DNA of 64,000 bases. Source: Clostridium sp. (GTDB lineage Bacteria; Bacillota; Clostridia; Lachnospirales; Lachnospiraceae). Shown one piece after another: positions 7,693 to 15,660 of this stretch. Made by a program: the position numbers and the translations under genes. The stretch spans positions 1-64,000 of the forward strand of contig JAMPFF010000014.1 of NCBI GenBank assembly GCA_023664605.1, in the 5' to 3' direction. Below the pieces are notes generated by a model. That model made no database searches, was not told the DNA's origin, and saw only the letters and a list, made by a program, of their open reading frames with translations. The stretch's first letter is position 1, and every line of letters starts with the position of its first letter.

Positions 7693-9951
7693 ATGAGAAG
7701 ACCAGTATGTCTTATCGGTCTGGCCTTTGTCCTGATGCTATGGATATATTTCTATATAAATCCTCTTCCCGAAACTTCTTTCGGGGAAGACTGCCGGCAC
7801 ACGGTAGTTCTGATAGGTCAGGTCGATAAGAAAGAATATCGCATTTCTAAGGAACGGGAAGTTCCGGTCATTTATCTGAAAAATGTCCAGATTTTAAATT
7901 CACAGACAGAAAATGCACAATCTATAGAAACAGAGCAGACACTAATGCTATCGCAGATAGAAGGTGTCATATGCTATATGGAAGAGGAAAAAGGGGCGGA
8001 AACGGCGCCTAAAATAGGAAGTTATGTCCGAATGCAGGGCAGGCTGCGGGCCTTTTCGCAAGCGACAAACCCCGGCGAGTTCAATTCACGGCGTTATTAT
8101 CAGATACTGCATATTCAGGCGCGGCTGCAAAATGCGCAGCTATTGCAGGAGAGCATATCTTATCATAAATTCCGTGAAAAGCTTTGGCAGATAAAGACGT
8201 ACCTTGCGGCCTTATTGGATGCCAGCTATGAAAAAGATGACGCCGCGCTTATGAAAGCGATGCTGCTTGGGGAAAAAAGCGGACTTGATGAAGAGACAAA
8301 GCAGCTTTATCAGTTAAACGGCATTATTCATATCTTGTCAATCAGTGGACTGCATATTTCCCTGATAGGAATGGGCTTTTATAAGATACTGCGCAAGCTT
8401 GGATGTCCGAGGCTTGTAACAACGTTTCTGGCCATTGGCTTTATGTATTCTTACGGCTTCATGACGGGAATGAGCATTTCTGCGCTTCGGGCGGTTGTGA
8501 TGTTTGCGTTCCGCATTATGGCAGAAGTTTTGAAAAGGACGTATGATATGCTGACGGCAATGACGATTGTTGCAGTTTCCGTTTTGATAGAGCAGCCGCT
8601 TTATCTGTACCATAGCGGTTTTCTCTTTTCCTTTGGCGCCATTGTGGCAATCGGGCTGTTTCTTCCGGTAGTGGAGGAAAATTTGCTCGGTAAAACAAAA
8701 TTGGAAAAAGTTATGTCAACCAGTCTTTCCGTTTCCATTATTACGCTGCCGGTCTATTTGTGCTTTTATTATGAATATCCGCTCTATTCCTTATTTCTAA
8801 ATCTTTTGATTATCCCCGGAACCGGATTTATCGTAGCGGATGGGCTGATAAGCCTTGTTGCGGCAGCATACTGCCTGCCGTTTGGAAAATATCTGGCGGT
8901 TCCGGCGCATCTTATGTTTTCTTTTTATGAGTGTTGCTGCAGACTTACCTTGAAACTGCCGGGCAGCAGGAATATTATGGGAAAACCGGAAAACTGGCAG
9001 GTTATTTTATTTATTATTATCATAACACTCGCTATTTTTACCAGTAAAAAATGGAGCAGACTACAATTCTGGCAGTGTGTTTTGCTTGCGCTTTTATGTA
9101 TTACGCTGCGTTTTGAAGAGGGGCTGCAAATAACGCTTATTGATGTGGGGCAGGGAGACGCAATTTACATTGCGGATGGCATGGGCGGACATTATCTGAT
9201 TGACGGGGGAAGTTCTGATAAAAGCGATACGGGAACCTATCAGATACTGCCTTTTCTAAAGTATGAGGGCGTGGATACGCTGGATGCGGTCTTTGTGACG
9301 CATATGGACAGCGACCACTATAACGGGATTCAGACCTTGATAGAGCAGATGGATACAAGCGGGATTATCATAAAAAACCTGATACTGCCGGATATCGGGG
9401 AGGAGGGTAAAAGTGAGGCATACAAGGAACTGGCGCGGTCAGCCGCACGTCAGAAAATCAGCGTGTGCTATCTGCATAAGGGAGATATGCTGTGCCATGG
9501 GAAACTGCGCCTTATCTGTCTGCACCCCGAAAGCGGAAGCAATCAGGAGACCAATGAGGCTTCTATTGTGCTGTATCTGGAATATGATGATTTTACGGCG
9601 CTTTTTACCGGAGATTTGGAGGGAAGCGGGGAAGAGAGCGTCAGAGAACAGCTTGAAAGCTTATTGGCTGAAAAAAAGGAACTTGCCGTCTTAAAAGTGG
9701 CGCACCACGGTTCCAGAAACTCTACGAAAGAGGCGTTCCTGGAAACAACGTCGCCTGATATCGCGCTGATTTCTGCGGGAAAAGATAACAGTTACGGGCA
9801 TCCGCATGAAGAACTGATAGAGCGGCTGACACAGGCGGGGAGCCATATTTACCAGACAAACGAAAGCGGCGCGCTGACAGTCACTTATCGCAGACATAGG
9901 ATAAATGTGGAATGCTTCCAAGGCGTACCGCCAGATAATCGGCATTTTTAG
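7693..9951 (+). CDS. comEC: ComEC/Rec2 DNA-uptake channel
   Basis: Polytopic membrane channel that imports single-stranded DNA during transformation. The 752-residue chain has an N-terminal OB-like external domain after one helix, a Competence-domain membrane core (SISGLHISLIGMGFYKIL is its hallmark) and a C-terminal metallo-beta-lactamase-like domain starting at ITLIDVGQGDAIYI with THMDSDHYNG, TGDLEG and KVAHHGSRNST, which retains the HxxxDH pattern. Start ATG 7693 sits after AGAAAGGAAT; an upstream in-frame start would overlap the GerMN gene. Its last 71 bases overlap the 3' end of a minus-strand gene. Together with ComEA it suggests potential natural competence. Confidence 0.95.
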   Translation: MRRPVCLIGLAFVLMLWIYFYINPLPETSFGEDCRHTVVLIGQVDKKEYRISKEREVPVIYLKNVQILNSQTENAQSIETEQTLMLSQIEGVICYMEEEKGAETAPKIGSYVRMQGRLRAFSQATNPGEFNSRRYYQILHIQARLQNAQLLQESISYHKFREKLWQIKTYLAALLDASYEKDDAALMKAMLLGEKSGLDEETKQLYQLNGIIHILSISGLHISLIGMGFYKILRKLGCPRLVTTFLAIGFMYSYGFMTGMSISALRAVVMFAFRIMAEVLKRTYDMLTAMTIVAVSVLIEQPLYLYHSGFLFSFGAIVAIGLFLPVVEENLLGKTKLEKVMSTSLSVSIITLPVYLCFYYEYPLYSLFLNLLIIPGTGFIVADGLISLVAAAYCLPFGKYLAVPAHLMFSFYECCCRLTLKLPGSRNIMGKPENWQVILFIIIITLAIFTSKKWSRLQFWQCVLLALLCITLRFEEGLQITLIDVGQGDAIYIADGMGGHYLIDGGSSDKSDTGTYQILPFLKYEGVDTLDAVFVTHMDSDHYNGIQTLIEQMDTSGIIIKNLILPDIGEEGKSEAYKELARSAARQKISVCYLHKGDMLCHGKLRLICLHPESGSNQETNEASIVLYLEYDDFTALFTGDLEGSGEESVREQLESLLAEKKELAVLKVAHHGSRNSTKEAFLETTSPDIALISAGKDNSYGHPHEELIERLTQAGSHIYQTNESGALTVTYRRHRINVECFQGVPPDNRHF

Positions 9952-10852
9952 CCTTTTTTGGTACCTGTACGATTTGTTTTTCGCCGGCGTACAAGATAAA
10001 CCGGTCGCTTTCTTCCACATATTTGGTAATTTGGCTTATTTCATATGTCTTGACAACGCCGAATGAATTTCTGACGGACAGCGTATGGGAATCCATTGAG
10101 ACTTTCCATAGAAACGCTTTCGTCATCTCTTTAAGAATAAACAGTATGCTTATTATCATGAGAAGATGATAAAACGGTTCAAATCCGCTCCATATCATAT
10201 ATACCCAAAGGATGGAGAAGAAGAAAAATGCGATAACGCTCCAGATAATATCGCTTTTTTTGGCAGTCACGGAAATGTTTTCCTGAATCGGGATATATTC
10301 TATTCTTCCGGTTTGCTCAAAAAGATGGTACAAAAGGTCAAAGCCTAGTATATCATCATCAATGGAGCATACTTTTTTCCCGTTATGATAGATAGTCAGA
10401 ATCCTTCTTTCACCGTCGGATATGCCTGTTGTGTCCGTGCTGTATTTGACGCTGCTTATTTCGTTTGCTTTTATTTTTTTTACCGGAAAAAGGGGCGTAT
10501 AAAGGATAAGGGAATCCGTCGTGATGATACATCTGCCAAACCGCCCGTAAAGGCACAAGTAAACGCCTAAAAGTTCAAAAAAGTAAAAAATGGCAAACCC
10601 TAAAAGCGCGCCTTTATCCATAGCAAGAAGAAACAGGATGACAGGGATGGCAAAACCGATACTGCCCAATATCCCCACATAAAAGTATGCAGGCGACGAA
10701 GGCAGGATGACAAGGATATCGTTTATGACAGATAAAAGACATCTTTTCTGCCGCAGATATTCGATAAGGATTATCATGATAATGAATAAAACCGCCGTGA
10801 TGCCGATAATAAGCCTTTCCATGGATGAACGCCCCTTTTTACGATTTACCAT
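9881..10852 (-). CDS. Membrane protein with two PH-like domains, function unknown
   Basis: I do not recognise a named function. The 323-residue chain has an N-terminal helix, further helices near residues 40-90 and a hydrophobic pair after the first soluble unit. Two similar soluble units, GRCIITTDSLILYTPLFPVKKIKANEIS and the later HTLSVRNSFGVVKTYEISQI with a sensing strand (RFILYAGEKQIVQVP), resemble bacterial PH-like (bPH) folds. Start chosen at the ATG ending at 10852, with GAGG seven bases upstream. Its 3' end overlaps comEC antisense by 71 bases and it interrupts the usual comEC-holA adjacency, so it may be a later insertion. Confidence 0.7.
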   Translation of the reverse strand: MVNRKKGRSSMERLIIGITAVLFIIMIILIEYLRQKRCLLSVINDILVILPSSPAYFYVGILGSIGFAIPVILFLLAMDKGALLGFAIFYFFELLGVYLCLYGRFGRCIITTDSLILYTPLFPVKKIKANEISSVKYSTDTTGISDGERRILTIYHNGKKVCSIDDDILGFDLLYHLFEQTGRIEYIPIQENISVTAKKSDIIWSVIAFFFFSILWVYMIWSGFEPFYHLLMIISILFILKEMTKAFLWKVSMDSHTLSVRNSFGVVKTYEISQITKYVEESDRFILYAGEKQIVQVPKKAKNADYLAVRLGSIPHLSYVCDK

Positions 10853-11008
10853 TATATTACCTCGAATGGCGCAGTTTTTCCAGAGGGAAATTTTCAGGCG
10901 GGGCAAGACTGGTAAAAATGTATGAGAGATAGTATAATAAACGTAAGCTTAACAGCTAACGTTGCGTATGCCGGACGGCTTGACAGGATATAGGAAAGGG
11001 CATTTTAT

Positions 11009-11986
11009 ATGCAGAAGTTGAATGAAGAGATAAAAACAGGTCAGTTAAAACAGATTTATCTGCTCTATGGCGAGGAGGACTATCTGCGCAAGCAGTATCG
11101 GGATAGACTGAAAAACGCGCTGTTAGGCGATGGCGATACCATGAATTATCACTACTTCGAGGGAAAAGATGTTCCGGTAGGAGAAATAATTGATTTAGCG
11201 GAAACAATGCCTTTTTTAGCTGACAGGCGTGTTATTATGATAGAAAACAGCGGCTTGTTTAAAAGCGGCGGGGAACAGCTTGCGGAATATTTGAAAGAAC
11301 CCGCCGATACGGCTTTTTTCGTACTGACGGAAAGGGAAGTGGATAAGCGCAGCAGACTTTTCAAGGCAGTATCGACAAAAGGGCGGGCGATTGAGTGTAA
11401 GGCGCAGGATGAAATGATTTTAAAACGCTGGGTCATCGGCATTTTAAAAAAAGAAAATAAGAAGATGACGGAGCGCGATTTGGAGTATTTTCTGGAAAAA
11501 ACCGGAACCGGTATGGAAAATATCAGTAAGGAAATGGAAAAACTCGTCTGTTACCGTATGGACGAAGAAGTCATTACCAGACAGGATATTGATGAAATCT
11601 GTGTCAGACAGGTGAATAACCAGATTTTTGATATGATAAACGCCATTGCCGATAAAAGGCAGAAAGAGGCGATGGAATTATATTATGATTTATTGACCTT
11701 AAAAGAGCCGCCCATGCGGATTCTCTTTCTGCTGGCGAGGCAGTTTAATCTGTTATTACAGGTCAAAGAACTGCATAAAAAGGGATATCCCGCCAAAGTT
11801 ATCGGGGAAAATGTGGGTCTGCCCGGATTTATCGCCGGAAAATATGTGAGCCAGTCCGAAAAATTTTCCACAAAAAACCTGCGCATGGCGGTCACCGACT
11901 GCGTGGAAGCCGAAGAAGCCGTGAAAACAGGAAAGATGAACGATGTTTTGAGCGTGGAGCTTTTGCTTGTAAAATACAGCGCATAG
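11009..11986 (+). CDS. holA: DNA polymerase III delta subunit
   Basis: Clamp-loader subunit that opens the sliding clamp during replication. The 325-residue chain begins IKTGQLKQIYLLYGEEDYLRKQY, the typical HolA opening with a degenerate P-loop region, and continues with FEGKDVPVGEIIDLAETMPFLADRRVIMI (AAA+ core) and a C-terminal helical collar with MRILFLLARQFNLLLQVKEL and PGFIAGKYVSQSEKF. Length matches the family. A TATAAT box at 10933-10938 may serve it. In many Firmicutes holA follows comEC directly; here one opposite-strand gene intervenes. Confidence 0.95.
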   Translation: MQKLNEEIKTGQLKQIYLLYGEEDYLRKQYRDRLKNALLGDGDTMNYHYFEGKDVPVGEIIDLAETMPFLADRRVIMIENSGLFKSGGEQLAEYLKEPADTAFFVLTEREVDKRSRLFKAVSTKGRAIECKAQDEMILKRWVIGILKKENKKMTERDLEYFLEKTGTGMENISKEMEKLVCYRMDEEVITRQDIDEICVRQVNNQIFDMINAIADKRQKEAMELYYDLLTLKEPPMRILFLLARQFNLLLQVKELHKKGYPAKVIGENVGLPGFIAGKYVSQSEKFSTKNLRMAVTDCVEAEEAVKTGKMNDVLSVELLLVKYSA

Positions 11987-12011
11987 AGGACACAGAAAAA
12001 AGGACAGGGTT

Positions 12012-12126
12012 AAGATAAATCCCTTGTCGGTACGCTTCCGCTTCATGAAAAATGTAGCGGCAGTAAATTCGTAAAAAACCTCATTAACTGCCGACATTTT
12101 TCAAGAACCTCCGCGGGATTTATCTT
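12012..12126. repeat. 115-bp nested palindromic element
   Basis: Three nested inverted arms are perfect: AAGATAAATCCC at 12012-12023 with 12115-12126 (12 bp), TGAAAAATGT at 12046-12055 with 12094-12103 (10 bp), and CGGCAGT at 12058-12064 with 12087-12093 (7 bp). The parts between arms are partly complementary as well. No T-run follows, so it is not a standard terminator. It may be a small non-autonomous repeat or a structured RNA between holA and the next gene. Confidence 0.65.
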
Positions 12127-12185
12127 GACCTTGCCAATTTTAAGTTAGAGCAATAACTGTAAAAAGAAAGGAGTATGAGCAGGAA

Positions 12186-12656
12186 ATGTTTGGAATTATA
12201 TGGTTTATTATCGTGGGAATTATTATTTATAATGTAGTAAAAAGGCGTTCTAATGAAGTATCGGACACAGAGCGGCAGAGTATGCCGCCGGTGCAGCGCA
12301 CGATGCAGCAAAAACAGCAGGCAAACCGAATGGGAAATAATATGCCGCCGCAGAATGCGCGGCAGAATAGGCAGCAGCAGACGGCGCAGCCAAGCCCTCA
12401 GGGTTCAACCATGGCGTATCTGGAAGAAAAAGCCAGACAGGACGAAATAGAACACGCAAAAGAAAAGCAGGAGGAGACAAGACGCCTCTACCGGAACGCG
12501 GGCGGGCTTCGCGCGGCGGAAAGGCTTTATGAGGGCGACGGCGTACCAAACGGAAAAAGGTGCGTTATTTGCGACTATTGCGGCGCCGAAAATCTGGTTC
12601 CGACAGCATCCAGAGAGCAATACAGTTGTTATTTTTGCAGGGAGGCGTTGCGGTAG
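12186..12656 (+). CDS. Small membrane protein with C-terminal zinc ribbon, unknown
   Basis: No function recognised. The 156-residue chain has one N-terminal membrane helix (MFGIIWFIIVGIIIYNVV), a long low-complexity Gln/Met/Asn/Pro-rich linker (about 30-85), a charged helical stretch (YLEEKARQDEIEHAKEKQEE), and a four-cysteine zinc ribbon at the end (CVICDYCGAE and later CYFC). The shape suggests an anchored protein with a flexible tether and a zinc-binding head. AAGGAG lies 12 bases before the ATG. The yqeY gene follows 50 bases later and may be co-transcribed. Confidence 0.6.
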   Translation: MFGIIWFIIVGIIIYNVVKRRSNEVSDTERQSMPPVQRTMQQKQQANRMGNNMPPQNARQNRQQQTAQPSPQGSTMAYLEEKARQDEIEHAKEKQEETRRLYRNAGGLRAAERLYEGDGVPNGKRCVICDYCGAENLVPTASREQYSCYFCREALR

Positions 12657-12706
12657 GAAATGTTATAGATGATAAAAAATATTTTTTTAAAAGGAGATAA
12701 GACACA

Positions 12707-13153
12707 ATGAGCAAAATTGACGAAGTAAGAGCAGAAATGGTTACGGCAATGAAAAACAAGGATAAGGAAAGAAAAGATTCCCTTTCCATGCTGTTGTCGG
12801 CGTTAAAAAACAAAGCAATCGATAAGCGGGAGGATTTGACGGAAGCGGAGGAATTTGAAGTAATCGCTAAAGAAATCAAGCAGACGAAAGAAACGCTTGA
12901 AACCGCGCCCGCCGATAGAACGGATATCAGGCAGCAGTGCGGGAAACGGCTTGCGGTCTATCAGGAATTTGCACCGGCGCAGATGAGCGAGGACGAAATC
13001 AAGAATACCATACAAGAAGTATTGACGTCGCTTGGCATTTCAGAACCCTCCGGCAAAGATAAAGGAAAGGTCATGAAAGAGTTAATGCCGAAAGTAAAAG
13101 GACGTGCAGACGGTTCCCTTGTCAATAAACTGGTCGGGGAACTATTAGGATAA
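12707..13153 (+). CDS. GatB/YqeY-domain protein
   Basis: A 148-residue YqeY-family protein. The family shares its fold with the C-terminal tRNA-binding domain of GatB (glutamyl-tRNA amidotransferase), but its own role is unsettled. Visible signatures are the opening helix with EVRAEMVTAMKNKDKERKDSLSMLLSALKNKAIDKRE, seen as MLLSALKN and KREDLTEAEEFEVIAKEIKQ, then YQEFAPAQMSEDEI and the C-terminal GKVMKELMPKVKGRADGSLVNKLV core. Length matches the family. A rho-independent terminator follows at 13211-13257. Confidence 0.88.
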   Translation: MSKIDEVRAEMVTAMKNKDKERKDSLSMLLSALKNKAIDKREDLTEAEEFEVIAKEIKQTKETLETAPADRTDIRQQCGKRLAVYQEFAPAQMSEDEIKNTIQEVLTSLGISEPSGKDKGKVMKELMPKVKGRADGSLVNKLVGELLG

Positions 13154-13210
13154 CTGGTTTTGTCTTTTTCTACACATCGTGGAATGAAAATCTTTCATCA
13201 TCTTATCAAA

Positions 13211-13257
13211 ACAAGGTGGTCTTTTATAGTATAGCAAAGACTGCCTTGTATTTTTTT
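13211..13257 (+). terminator. Rho-independent terminator after yqeY
   Basis: Stem ACAAGG plus GTCTTT pairs with AAAGAC plus CCTTGT around a short loop, followed by a run of seven T residues. Confidence 0.8.
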
Positions 13258-13335
13258 GACTCCCCATCAAGTCCTATTTATCGTACTCCCTTTCTGCTAT
13301 TCTATATTTATCAAATACCTCAGACGAAATAAAGA

Positions 13336-13384
13336 TTGAAAAAAACGAACATTTGTTTTATTATAATATTAGAACATCTGTTCT
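13336..13384 (+). promoter_or_regulatory. Promoter with two LexA-like (SOS) boxes
   Basis: A TATAAT at 13362-13367 is flanked by CGAACATTTGTTTT (13346-13359) and AGAACATCTGTTCT (13371-13384). Both fit the Firmicutes LexA pattern GAAC-N4-GTTY; the second is a perfect dyad. A weak -35 (TTGAAA, 13336-13341) is 20 bases upstream. One box lies between -35 and -10 and the other over the likely transcription start, ideal positions for repression by LexA. Confidence 0.7.
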
Positions 13385-13417
13385 GATTCAAAGCAGAGGA
13401 AAGGAGAATGGTTATCT

Positions 13418-13819
13418 ATGAAAGGAAAGAATTTTTCCCGAAAAAGAGTTTCCCGGAAAAATATTTCATTTGTAATCGCAATTATATTGTCCGTTCTGGT
13501 GGTGCTACTTGGCGCAAAGGAAACTGTGATGAGTCAGGGCAGGACACAAAACGGCAGTCAGAGCCGTTATTATGCTTCTATGGAAAAGGAATACCGCGCC
13601 GGGATGAAGAAAGTGCTGGAGGAAAATGGTTACGCTGACAGCGGTATTACTGTCAGGTGGGTGTCGGAAAACGGAGAGGCAAGAGTGTATACGGTGATGA
13701 TACATCATAAGAGGATAGAGAGACTGGACGAGGAGGGAAAGGAGGAACTGCTGCGCAAACTTGCCCGGACAGAGTTTAGAGACGCACGGTGTAGTTTTCA
13801 ATATGAATTTATAACATAA
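13418..13819 (+). CDS. Small single-pass membrane protein, likely SOS-regulated
   Basis: Family not recognised. The 133-residue chain has a very basic N-terminus (KGKNFSRKRVSRKN), one membrane helix (about 17-36, ISFVIAIILSVLVVLLG) and a soluble domain of about 95 residues with YYASMEKEYRAGMKKVLEENGY and a final strand (FRDARCSFQYEFIT). The topology puts the domain outside the cell. AAGGAG lies 11 bases before the ATG. The paired LexA-like boxes upstream suggest damage induction; an SOS-controlled single-pass protein recalls the division inhibitors YneA/SulA, but no LysM domain or sequence similarity is visible, so a role in division is a hypothesis. Confidence 0.65.
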   Translation: MKGKNFSRKRVSRKNISFVIAIILSVLVVLLGAKETVMSQGRTQNGSQSRYYASMEKEYRAGMKKVLEENGYADSGITVRWVSENGEARVYTVMIHHKRIERLDEEGKEELLRKLARTEFRDARCSFQYEFIT

Positions 13820-13857
13820 CATCCGGTGAGCAGTCCGGTCATTTTATGTAATAGAAA

Positions 13858-13907
13858 ATTGCTGTAATCGTGGTGGAAACTTAAGCGCAAGACACAGGGG
13901 TTGCGCT
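13858..13907 (+). repeat. Copy of a dispersed repeat with hairpin
   Basis: ATTGCTGTAATCGTGGTGG at 13858-13876 matches, with one mismatch, the complement of 55641-55659. It is followed by a 7-bp stem AGCGCAA/TTGCGCT (13884-13890 and 13901-13907). The surrounding 13820-14030 gap holds no other clear gene. Confidence 0.5.
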
Positions 13908-14030
13908 ATTTATGAAAGAATTAAGAAATGAAGTGAATGACATTTTACAGGTTTGGGATTATAATAATACGAGAACAATAGTAAGGCATTAACTATCAGA
14001 AACGTATGAATAATAGAAATGGAGTAAAAC

Positions 14031-14609
14031 ATGAGACATAACCCACAACCACAGGAGATGTACAGACACTTTAAAGGCAATCTGTATCAGGTCAGATGTC
14101 TTGCAAAGCATAGTGAAACAGGGGAAATGATGGTCGTATATCAGGCAATGTACGGAGATTTTCAGGTTTATGTCAGACCTCTTGATTCTTTTATGGAAGA
14201 GGTTGACACGGAAAAATATCCGAATGCGGACGCAAAATACCGGTTTGAATTAATGAGTGCGCAGGACGCCAATCAGATGGCCCAAACCTATGTTAATGCA
14301 GAAAGGGAAAAACCGGCACGGCAGGAAGAAAGGGATGCAAATGTGCCGGACGAAGCACAAAAACTACAGGAAGAACAGGAAGAACTGAATATCGATCCTT
14401 TGGTATTGCAATTTCTGGATGCGGATTCTTACGAACGCCGGTTGGAGATTTTAAGCATGCTTCACAGCCGCATTGACCATGATATGATTAATACGATGGC
14501 AGTTGCGGTGGATGTTGAAATCAAGGAAGGGGATATAGAAGACAGATACGAGGAGTTAAAGAATTGTCTTTTGACCTTTGCCAAATACGAGTGCAGCAGA
14601 TTAAGATAG
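14031..14609 (+). CDS. DUF1653 domain protein
   Basis: The 192-residue protein opens with a DUF1653 domain (about 8-75): YRHFKGNLYQVRCLAKHSETGEMMVVYQAMYGD, seen as YRHFKGNLY, VVYQAMYGDFQVYVRPLDSF and YRFEL. This small beta-rich domain is common in bacteria but has no assigned role. The rest is acidic and helical (about 95-190) and lacks known motifs, ending in a helix with LLTFAKYECSRLR. It stands alone on the plus strand before the 5'-nucleotidase gene. Confidence 0.8.
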   Translation: MRHNPQPQEMYRHFKGNLYQVRCLAKHSETGEMMVVYQAMYGDFQVYVRPLDSFMEEVDTEKYPNADAKYRFELMSAQDANQMAQTYVNAEREKPARQEERDANVPDEAQKLQEEQEELNIDPLVLQFLDADSYERRLEILSMLHSRIDHDMINTMAVAVDVEIKEGDIEDRYEELKNCLLTFAKYECSRLR

Positions 14610-14710
14610 GAAAAGCAATATAAAACGGCGGCGGATATCTTTATATGGGGCATCCTGGCAGAGAATTGATAACAGGTTCTTAGGTTCATTTTTATGTCAG
14701 GAGGGATAGT

Positions 14711-15637
14711 ATGTCTTATGATTTGGAGAAAAAACTGGTTGTAGGGGTTTCTTCCAGAGCCTTGTTTGATTTATCCTGTGAAAATCAAATATTTGAAACG
14801 GACGGCGTAGAAGCCTATTGCAGGTATCAGGTAGCGCATGAGGATGAGATTTTGCGGCCGGGTCCGGGATTTCCGCTTATTAGGGCGTTGTTGAATCTGA
14901 ATAATCTGCCGGGCAAAGAAGACTGTGTAGAAGTGATTATTATGTCCCGTAACAGTCCGGATACATCGCTTCGCGTATTTAATGCCATCAAATATTATGG
15001 TTTAAATATTACAAGAGCCGTATTAGCGAGCGGCGCATCCCTTGCGCCGTATTTGGAGGCATTTAGAACGGATTTGTTTTTGTCGGCATATGAAGATGAT
15101 GTACAAAGTGCAATAGATTCCAATATTGCCGCCGGAATTATCTGTAACGACGAGATACATACGTATGACTGCGAGCATCAGATTAAACAGATACGGATAG
15201 CGTTTGACGGGGATGCCGTATTGTTTTCGGATGAATCGGAGCGTATTTTTAAAGAACAGGGATTGGAAGCATTCGAGGAAAATGAAAGGAAGAACGCCGA
15301 TAATCCGTTACAGGCAGGCCCATTCGCCAGATTTTTGAAGATATTGTCGGAGTTACAGAGCGGCTACGCGGTGGAAGAAGCCCCTATCAGAACCGCGCTT
15401 GTAACGTCCAGATGCGCGCCCGCGCATGAAAGAGTTATCCGCACCCTGCGGGCATGGAATGTCAGAATTGATGAGGCATTTTTCTTAGGAGGAGTTCAGA
15501 AAACGGATGTACTGAAAGCATTCGGAGCGCATATCTTTTTTGACGACCAGGCGGTGCATACGAAAACGGCTTCCAGAGTAGTTCCGGCGGCCAGAGTGCC
15601 TTATAAGAACAGAGCGGCGTGGGATAATTCCTCTTAA
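14711..15637 (+). CDS. Cytosolic 5'-nucleotidase (NT5C1-like)
   Basis: Dephosphorylates nucleoside monophosphates. The 308-residue chain matches the PF06189-type 5'-nucleotidase family that resembles animal NT5C1A: LVVGVSSRALFDL at the start, EVIIMSRNSPDTSLRVFNAIKYYGLNITRAVLASG in the middle (MSRNSPDTS and ITRAVLASG), then RIAFDGDAVLFSDESERIF with the HAD-like acid motif DGDAVLFSDE, and FFLGGVQKTDVLKAFGAHIFFDDQ near the end. mutY starts 23 bases later, so both may share a nucleotide-maintenance transcript. Confidence 0.88.
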   Translation: MSYDLEKKLVVGVSSRALFDLSCENQIFETDGVEAYCRYQVAHEDEILRPGPGFPLIRALLNLNNLPGKEDCVEVIIMSRNSPDTSLRVFNAIKYYGLNITRAVLASGASLAPYLEAFRTDLFLSAYEDDVQSAIDSNIAAGIICNDEIHTYDCEHQIKQIRIAFDGDAVLFSDESERIFKEQGLEAFEENERKNADNPLQAGPFARFLKILSELQSGYAVEEAPIRTALVTSRCAPAHERVIRTLRAWNVRIDEAFFLGGVQKTDVLKAFGAHIFFDDQAVHTKTASRVVPAARVPYKNRAAWDNSS

Positions 15638-15660
15638 AAATAAGAAAGTGGTATGAAAAG

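Noticed and set aside
13408..13638. Alternative 76-codon frame starting closer to AAGGAG
   Set aside because: The 133-residue frame from 13418 has a coherent membrane helix and domain; the alternative lacks structure.
13912..13992. 26-codon frame after a hairpin
   Set aside because: No ribosome site and too short to distinguish from chance; it sits beside a repeat element.
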